Of a stretch of 5,706 bases of DNA, positions 1 to 3,615 are shown piece by piece (position 1 is the first letter of the stretch; each line of letters starts with the position of its first letter). Source of the stretch: Microcaldota archaeon (lineage in GTDB: Archaea > Micrarchaeota > Micrarchaeia > Anstonellales > Bilamarchaeaceae); the NCBI GenBank assembly GCA_018813445.1, contig JAHJBR010000093.1, positions 1 to 5,706 on the forward strand. Reading direction: 5' to 3'. The position numbers and the translations under genes were made by a program. The notes beneath the pieces were generated by a model. The model had not been told where the DNA came from. It did no database searches and was given only the letters and a program-made list of their open reading frames with translations.

Positions 1-6
1 AACGAA

Positions 7-279
7 TCAGTATTCAACAGTAACTTCGCCGCCTTTTATCACTGCCTGACAAAGCAGTCTTTTATTCTGTCCTGGAGCGAAATTATCCAAATACATCTTT
101 TCAATTTCAGTAGGAGCACTCAAATTCTCTGCTCCGCTTAAAATCGTTGCGATGCATGCGCCGCAGCTTCCAACCTTGCATGCAAATACAATGTTTGTTT
201 TTCCTTCAAGTTCAGCAAGGTTGCTGCCATCCGGAATCTCCACAGTTTTATTCTCATTCTTTATAGTTACTTTTGCCAT
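7..279 (-). CDS. Plant-type [2Fe-2S] ferredoxin, 90 aa
   Basis: A small soluble one-electron carrier of the plant/adrenodoxin-type fold (Fer2 family). Four cysteines, C34, C39, C42 and C77, follow the CX4CX2C...C pattern that binds one [2Fe-2S] cluster. They sit in the segments ACKVGSCGACIA and RLLCQAVI, and the latter matches the family's usual RLxCQ ending. The protein is only the ferredoxin domain: no signal peptide, membrane segment or fused reductase is seen. The ATG start is supported by a GGTGAT Shine-Dalgarno four bases upstream. It lies 37 bases after the DUF35 stop with no TATA box placed to serve it, so it is probably the third gene of the thiolase unit. The redox partner is unknown. 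A link with the two acyl-CoA proteins is inferred from position only. Family assignment is firm; the role is not. Confidence 0.93.
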   Translation of the reverse strand: MAKVTIKNENKTVEIPDGSNLAELEGKTNIVFACKVGSCGACIATILSGAENLSAPTEIEKMYLDNFAPGQNKRLLCQAVIKGGEVTVEY

Positions 280-283
280 CTAA

Positions 284-289
284 ATCACC
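284..289 (-). promoter_or_regulatory. Shine-Dalgarno of the ferredoxin gene
   Basis: On the minus strand this reads GGTGAT, complementary to the AUCACC of the archaeal 16S rRNA 3' end, with four bases between it and the ATG. It fixes the ferredoxin start and fits an internal operon gene. Confidence 0.75.
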
Positions 290-316
290 ATAAATAATTT
301 TGTTGATTGAACATCT

Positions 317-718
317 TTACTTTACCAGCCTAAATTTGAATCCATAATGAATAAGCCCTTCAGGATCATCGCTCTGTATCTTTCTAAATACTGCTTCCAC
401 CTTGTCTCCAATTTTCACATCCTCTTTCCTTGCATCCACAATCTGCGCAGAAAGCTTTGCCCCTTCATCCAATTCAATTATTGCAAACAAATAAGGAACC
501 TGGTTTTCAAAACCCGATGCAGGACTATGAATTTCAGTGAATGTGAATACTTTTCCTTTTCCTGCGAAATGGAACTCTTTCATTTTTCCTTTTCTTCTGC
601 ATTTAGGGCAAATTATTCTAGGTGGAAAGAATGTGGTGGAACAGGTTTCGCATTGGCTTCCCTTCAACCTATACCTTTCTGGAATCCTTCTCCAAGTTAA
701 CGGAATGCTCTCTTTCAT
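317..718 (-). CDS. DUF35 zinc-ribbon/OB-fold protein, partner of the thiolase, 133 aa
   Basis: A member of the DUF35 family: an N-terminal helix, a rubredoxin-like zinc ribbon, then an OB-fold. The ribbon is C23-x2-C26 and C37-x2-C40 (CETC and CPKC). The OB-fold runs from about residue 50 to the end, with the strands GKVFTFTEIH, PYLFAIIELD, KLSAQIVD and the family-typical IGDKVEAVF. In archaea this protein bridges acetoacetyl-CoA thiolase and HMG-CoA synthase and helps form a shared CoA-binding site, so the acetoacetyl intermediate is passed on without release. That is family knowledge; here it rests on adjacency to the thiolase. The ATG begins two bases after the thiolase TAA, with its Shine-Dalgarno inside the end of the thiolase gene, so translation is probably coupled. 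Length is normal and all four zinc ligands are present. Confidence 0.93.
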   Translation of the reverse strand: MKESIPLTWRRIPERYRLKGSQCETCSTTFFPPRIICPKCRRKGKMKEFHFAGKGKVFTFTEIHSPASGFENQVPYLFAIIELDEGAKLSAQIVDARKEDVKIGDKVEAVFRKIQSDDPEGLIHYGFKFRLVK

Positions 719-720
719 TT

Positions 721-1881
721 TTACACCTTTTTGTACACATGCACAACTGCAGTTGCTCCACTTCCACCTACATTGTGTGATAATCCAACTTCAGCATCCT
801 TTACCTGTCTTTTTTCCGCTTGCCCGCGAAGCTGCCAGGTAATTTCAACTGCTTGCTTTACTCCAGTTGCACCTACTGGATGGCCTGCTGCTTTCAATCC
901 TCCTGAAGTGTTGATTGAAATTTCAGAATTAAGCGCGGTTCTTCCTTCAAGAGCAGCCTTTCCTCCTTCTCCTTTTTTGAAAAAACCCAAATCCTCAGTA
1001 GCCAATATTTCAGCAATCGTAAAGCAATCATGCACTTCGCAAACATCCACGTCTTTGGATGTTATTTTTGCAAGATCATAGGCTTTCTGCGCAGCAATCT
1101 TAGTTGCTTTCAATTCTGTAATTTTTTCCCTGGAATGCAATGCAAGTGTATCCGATGCCTGTGCACTTGCAACAATCTCAATTGGCTGCTCATTATGTTT
1201 TTTCGCAATATCCAAGGAGGCAAGCACCACTGCCGCAGCACCATCTGTAATTGGAGAACAGTCAAAAACCTTTAGAGGATCCGCAACAATCTTTGATTTC
1301 ATTACTTTTTCAATATCTATTTTATTTTGGAACTGCGCATAGGGATTTAGTGATCCATTATCGTGATTTTTTACTGCAACTGCGGCCATCATCTCCTCAG
1401 TTGCACCAAATTCATGCATATATCTTCTTGCTGCAAGCGCATAAATCCCTGGGAAAGTTGCACCTAAAAAAAGCTCCCATTCTTGATCTCCCGCGCCTCC
1501 TAAAATTTGAGAAACCGCATTGGTATCCAAATCATTCATCTTTTCCACTCCGCCCACAACTACAAAATCATGTAGTCCACTAGCAACCGCAAGATAGCCT
1601 TGCCTTAATGCTGCTCCGCCAGAAGCGCACGCAGCCTCTACTCTAGTAATCGGAATTGGATTCAGGCCCATTTGATCCGCGATTAATGCACCAACATGCT
1701 CTTGCCCTATAAGGCTTCCAGAGGCCATGTTTCCTACATAGCCTGCGCTAATCTCGTTTCCCTGCAAACCTGCATCAGTAATTGCTTTCAATCCTGCTTC
1801 AATAACCAGTTCGCGAAAGCCTTTTTCCCAGTGCTCCCCAAACTTAGTCATTCCTACGCCTATTATTGCAACTCTTCTCAT
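721..1881 (-). CDS. Archaeal/SCP2-type thiolase (acetyl-CoA C-acetyltransferase), 386 aa
   Basis: A thiolase-superfamily enzyme expected to condense two acetyl-CoA into acetoacetyl-CoA, the first step of the mevalonate route to archaeal lipids. With the ATG start used here, the nucleophilic cysteine is C85 in RVEAACASGG. H284 and C286 lie in CEVHDCFT, H334 is in GGLKAAGHPVGATG, and the C-terminal HNVGGSGA (369-376) is typical of the SCP2/archaeal branch rather than the bacterial CxGGG form. Length is normal for that branch. An in-frame TTG at 1905 would add eight residues. I reject it because the TATA box at 1912-1920 predicts a transcript starting near 1890, after that codon, and because MRRVAIIGVGMTKFG is the usual family N-terminus. 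It is the first gene of a unit with DUF35 and ferredoxin. No HMG-CoA synthase lies upstream, where archaea often have it. A degradative role or another acyl chain cannot be ruled out. Confidence 0.93.
   Translation of the reverse strand: MRRVAIIGVGMTKFGEHWEKGFRELVIEAGLKAITDAGLQGNEISAGYVGNMASGSLIGQEHVGALIADQMGLNPIPITRVEAACASGGAALRQGYLAVASGLHDFVVVGGVEKMNDLDTNAVSQILGGAGDQEWELFLGATFPGIYALAARRYMHEFGATEEMMAAVAVKNHDNGSLNPYAQFQNKIDIEKVMKSKIVADPLKVFDCSPITDGAAAVVLASLDIAKKHNEQPIEIVASAQASDTLALHSREKITELKATKIAAQKAYDLAKITSKDVDVCEVHDCFTIAEILATEDLGFFKKGEGGKAALEGRTALNSEISINTSGGLKAAGHPVGATGVKQAVEITWQLRGQAEKRQVKDAEVGLSHNVGGSGATAVVHVYKKV
724..729 (-). promoter_or_regulatory. Shine-Dalgarno of the DUF35 gene, inside the thiolase 3' end
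   Basis: The minus strand reads AAGGTG here, five bases before the DUF35 ATG. It overlaps the last codons of the thiolase, just upstream of its stop. Ribosomes finishing the thiolase would cover this site, which suggests coupled, matched expression of the two partners. Confidence 0.65.
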
Positions 1882-1911
1882 AATTATCAACCAATTCTTA
1901 TCCAAATAGTG

Positions 1912-1920
1912 ATTTATAAA
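1912..1920 (-). promoter_or_regulatory. TATA box for the thiolase-DUF35-ferredoxin unit
   Basis: The minus strand reads TTTATAAAT, a near-ideal archaeal TATA box, centred 35 bases upstream of the ATG at 1881. With the usual spacing of about 25-27 bases, transcription would begin near 1890, giving a leader of roughly ten bases. It is the only good TATA-like sequence placed to serve this unit. Confidence 0.65.
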
Positions 1921-1960
1921 CCTGGTGGAAGGGAGTTCGGCAAATATCGAATACCTACCA

Positions 1961-1969
1961 AATATAAAG
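1961..1969 (+). promoter_or_regulatory. TATA box for the deaminase gene (probably leaderless)
   Basis: AATATAAAG is centred about 26 bases before the deaminase ATG, preceded by ACCAA, which could act as a BRE. The usual archaeal TATA-to-start distance puts the first transcribed base at or next to the A of the ATG, and no Shine-Dalgarno is present. Both points suggest a leaderless mRNA. Confidence 0.6.
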
Positions 1970-1990
1970 TTATTCTAATTTCTATTTACT

Positions 1991-2455
1991 ATGAAACAAA
2001 GTGACTATGAAAAATTTATGGGTAAAGCGATAGAGGCATGCGAAAAATCCATTGAACGCGGACAAACTCCGTTTGGATGCGTAATCGTGAAAGGTGGAAA
2101 AATAATTGCAAGGGCTCACAATACAGTTGTTTATTATAATGATCCAACTGCGCATGCCGAAGTGAATGCAATAAGATTAGCAGGAAAGAAATTGAAATCA
2201 GTGCACTTGAAAGACTGTATACTTTTCTCTTCCTGTGAACCTTGTCCAATGTGCTTTTCAGCTGCGCACTGGGCAAATGTAAAGGAAGTGGTTTATGCAG
2301 CAACCATCGAAGATGCCGAATCCTTGGGTTTCCGCGAACTCCGCATCCACAACAAAGATTTCTCAAAAAAAGGTTCGAAAATAAAACTAGTTCCAGAAAT
2401 ACTTAGAAAAGAAGCAATAAAAGTAATGAAAAAATGGAAGGGAAAACCCTACTGA
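1991..2455 (+). CDS. Guanine deaminase-like CDA-fold deaminase, 154 aa
   Basis: A zinc-dependent deaminase of the cytidine/deoxycytidylate deaminase fold. The metal site is H55-A56-E57 (in DPTAHAEVNAIR) and C85-P-M-C88 (in SSCEPCPMC): H55, C85 and C88 bind zinc, and E57 is the proton shuttle. DPTAHAEV followed by DCILFSSCEPCPMC closely resembles bacterial GuaD of the Bacillus subtilis type, which turns guanine into xanthine. The protein also has a GuaD-like tail ending in tyrosine (WKGKPY), where that enzyme uses a C-terminal tyrosine donated by the partner subunit. E116 falls where I recall an aspartate in the Bacillus enzyme. Alternatives are another purine or pyrimidine base deaminase; the tRNA deaminase TadA fits less well. 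The start is supported by the TATA box 26 bases upstream. The 3' end overlaps the convergent neighbour by seven bases. Fold certain, substrate likely. Confidence 0.88.
   Translation: MKQSDYEKFMGKAIEACEKSIERGQTPFGCVIVKGGKIIARAHNTVVYYNDPTAHAEVNAIRLAGKKLKSVHLKDCILFSSCEPCPMCFSAAHWANVKEVVYAATIEDAESLGFRELRIHNKDFSKKGSKIKLVPEILRKEAIKVMKKWKGKPY
2429..2434 (-). terminator. Possible U-tract terminator for the minus-strand helical protein gene
   Basis: The minus strand has a run of six T about 15 bases past the stop of the 2449-2961 gene, with further T-rich sequence beyond. Archaeal termination needs little more than a U-tract. The run lies inside the deaminase coding region (lysine codons), so it may be coincidental. 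Confidence 0.25.
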
Positions 2456-2961
2456 GCTTCACTTATCTTTTCTTCGTTAGGAATTGTTTTTCTTCTTTGC
2501 ATTACACTTAACCAAACCATTTCGCTCAACACGCCATCCCTATAACCTTTATTGGTCGAATGTTCTGAAAAAATCATTTCCGCTTCAGCAAGCATCCTTT
2601 GCCCTATGTCTGGCCATACACTATCTTTGTAATAATGTGCTGCCCGCGTAAGGGCAACATATCTCCTTGGATCCTCGTCCGCAAAATATCTGGTGGCTTC
2701 CCCATACCATGCGCTCGCAACCCTATAATTATTCCAGTCAGCTATCTTCCCAGCCAAGTAATACAGTTCGGCCTTATCTATTTTTTTCCCAGTTGGTTCA
2801 ACTGCTCCAATCAATAATCTGCATGCAGACATGAACCAGCCTCTTCCTTCAAGAGCAATCGCCTTTTCCATTATTGCTAACTTGTTAGCACTTTCCTTGA
2901 ATTCCCGAAAGCCAGCATTTGCTTTTGATCTTGGTTGAATTGGTATAACTGTTGCTTTCAC
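2449..2961 (-). CDS. Uncharacterised all-helical protein, possibly TPR-like, 170 aa
   Basis: I do not recognise this protein. It is soluble, without signal peptide, membrane span or cysteine-based metal site. From about residue 15 it looks like a run of amphipathic helices: AMEK/ALEGRGWFMSACRLLIGAV, ELYYLAGKIADW, RVASAWYGEATRYF, RYVALTRAAHYY, IGQRMLAEAEMIF. The spacing of small and aromatic residues (AxxWYGEA, ALTRAAHYY) recalls TPR or related helical hairpin repeats, which usually hold protein partners; this is inference. I chose the GTG at 2961 because an AGTGAT Shine-Dalgarno sits four bases before it, the same spacing as for the ferredoxin. A GTG at 2970 would add three residues but has no such site. 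It has its own TATA-like box upstream and lies after the nitroreductase on the same strand. Its TAG stop is inside the end of the deaminase gene. Confidence 0.75.
   Translation of the reverse strand: MKATVIPIQPRSKANAGFREFKESANKLAIMEKAIALEGRGWFMSACRLLIGAVEPTGKKIDKAELYYLAGKIADWNNYRVASAWYGEATRYFADEDPRRYVALTRAAHYYKDSVWPDIGQRMLAEAEMIFSEHSTNKGYRDGVLSEMVWLSVMQRRKTIPNEEKISEAQ
2486..2498 (+). terminator. Possible U-tract terminator for the deaminase gene
   Basis: A T-rich tract, GTTTTTCTTCTTT, lies about 30 bases past the deaminase stop and could end its transcript in the archaeal U-tract manner. It lies inside the convergent gene's coding region, so it may simply be AAA/GAA codons read from the other strand. 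Confidence 0.3.
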
Positions 2962-2965
2962 ATAA

Positions 2966-2971
2966 ATCACT
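2966..2971 (-). promoter_or_regulatory. Shine-Dalgarno that decides the GTG start of the helical protein
   Basis: The minus strand reads AGTGAT, one base off GGTGAT, four bases before the GTG at 2961. It overlaps the competing GTG at 2970 and so argues against that one being the start. Confidence 0.5.
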
Positions 2972-3004
2972 CTAAATAGTTCTAAATTATTTTGTGTGGT
3001 TAGA

Positions 3005-3012
3005 ATTATAAA
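3005..3012 (-). promoter_or_regulatory. TATA-like box for the helical protein gene
   Basis: The minus strand reads TTTATAAT between the nitroreductase stop and the helical protein start. Transcription would begin near 2983, leaving a leader of about 20 bases, long enough to carry the Shine-Dalgarno. No strong U-tract separates the two genes, so read-through from the nitroreductase is also possible. Confidence 0.45.
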
Positions 3013-3018
3013 TATGCG

Positions 3019-3537
3019 CTATTTCCATTCATTCCATTCCACTCTTGATCCATCATAGCCTTCTTTTTTAGGTTTTTCCTCATTCGGATACCCTAAAGGA
3101 ATTATGCAGAAAGGAACTATATTTTTTGGAATTCCGAAAAGCTTCCTTACAGCTTCAATTCTTTCTTCAGAAGGATAAAGCGCAGTCCAAACGCTTCCCA
3201 ATCCTGAATCAGTGGCAGCCAAGAGAATATTCTGCGTGCATGCAGAGCAATCCTGAACCCAATAGTCCGGTCGTTTCCTTAAATCCAAATCCCCGCAAAC
3301 GATTATCGCCACTGCTGCACTCCTGAGCATTTGCCCATGTACATGCACATCCGCAATCCTATTCAGCTTTTCCTTATCATCAACAACCAGGAATTTCCAG
3401 GGCTGTTCGTTCACTGCCGAAGGTGCAGCCATTCCTGCTGAAAGAAGCTTTTCCACCAATTCCTTATCCACTGCTTTATCCGTATACTTCCTTATACTCC
3501 TTCTTTTCATTATGCATTCTATAGCTTCCATTTCCAT
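3019..3537 (-). CDS. FMN-dependent nitroreductase family protein, 172 aa
   Basis: An oxidoreductase of the nitroreductase fold, a homodimer that binds FMN at the subunit interface and takes electrons from NAD(P)H. The FMN signatures are in order: R12-R13-S-I-R16-KY near the N-terminus, AAPSAVNEQPWKF (37-49), DCSACTQNILLAA (96-108), SGLGSVW (111-117) and the IPLGYPNEEKP segment (146-156) near the end. The tail ends in the aromatic RVEWNEW common to this family. It is full length for the short class. The natural substrate cannot be told from sequence; members reduce nitroaromatics, quinones, flavins or iodotyrosine, among others. A second ATG two codons in (3531) is an equally possible start. 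It is transcribed away from alaS and lies upstream of the helical protein on the same strand. No functional link to either is evident. Confidence 0.92.
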   Translation of the reverse strand: MEMEAIECIMKRRSIRKYTDKAVDKELVEKLLSAGMAAPSAVNEQPWKFLVVDDKEKLNRIADVHVHGQMLRSAAVAIIVCGDLDLRKRPDYWVQDCSACTQNILLAATDSGLGSVWTALYPSEERIEAVRKLFGIPKNIVPFCIIPLGYPNEEKPKKEGYDGSRVEWNEWK

Positions 3538-3560
3538 CCCATATATAGCGAACTGTAATG

Positions 3561-3568
3561 CATAATAA
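3561..3568 (-). promoter_or_regulatory. Weak TATA-like box for the nitroreductase gene
   Basis: The minus strand reads TTATTATG, centred about 27 bases before the ATG at 3537, which would give a leaderless message. The match to an archaeal TATA box is modest. The better-looking TATATAT at 3541-3547 is too close to the start codon to be used. Confidence 0.35.
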
Positions 3569-3579
3569 TCCTTCGTCCG

Positions 3580-3589
3580 ATATAAAATA
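3580..3589 (+). promoter_or_regulatory. TATA box for alaS
   Basis: ATATAAAATA is centred about 31 bases before the alaS ATG. Transcription would begin near 3610, leaving a leader of only about six bases with no proper Shine-Dalgarno. The message is therefore leaderless or nearly so. Confidence 0.6.
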
Positions 3590-3615
3590 ACAATTATACT
3601 AAAGGCTGGTTTATC

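Noticed and set aside
291..298. AT-rich stretch before the ferredoxin as a separate promoter.
   Set aside because: Its distance to the ATG would place the transcription start inside the gene; the Shine-Dalgarno and 37-base gap fit an operon gene instead.
347..842. Plus-strand frames of about 100 to 117 residues opposite the DUF35 gene.
   Set aside because: The minus strand encodes an intact DUF35 protein with all four zinc ligands; the plus-strand frames have low-complexity Phe/Leu-rich translations typical of antisense reading.
731..1583. Several open frames on the plus strand opposite the thiolase.
   Set aside because: They are antisense shadows of a clearly conserved gene, with cysteine- and proline-rich translations that resemble no protein and no Shine-Dalgarno or promoter.
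2016..2366. A minus-strand frame of 116 residues opposite the deaminase.
   Set aside because: The deaminase zinc-site motifs on the plus strand are unmistakable, and the opposite frame is arginine/leucine-rich with no recognisable domain.
3541..3547. ATATATA just upstream of the nitroreductase as a TATA box.
   Set aside because: It lies within ten bases of the start codon, so transcription would begin inside the gene. The weaker TTATTATG further upstream is better placed.
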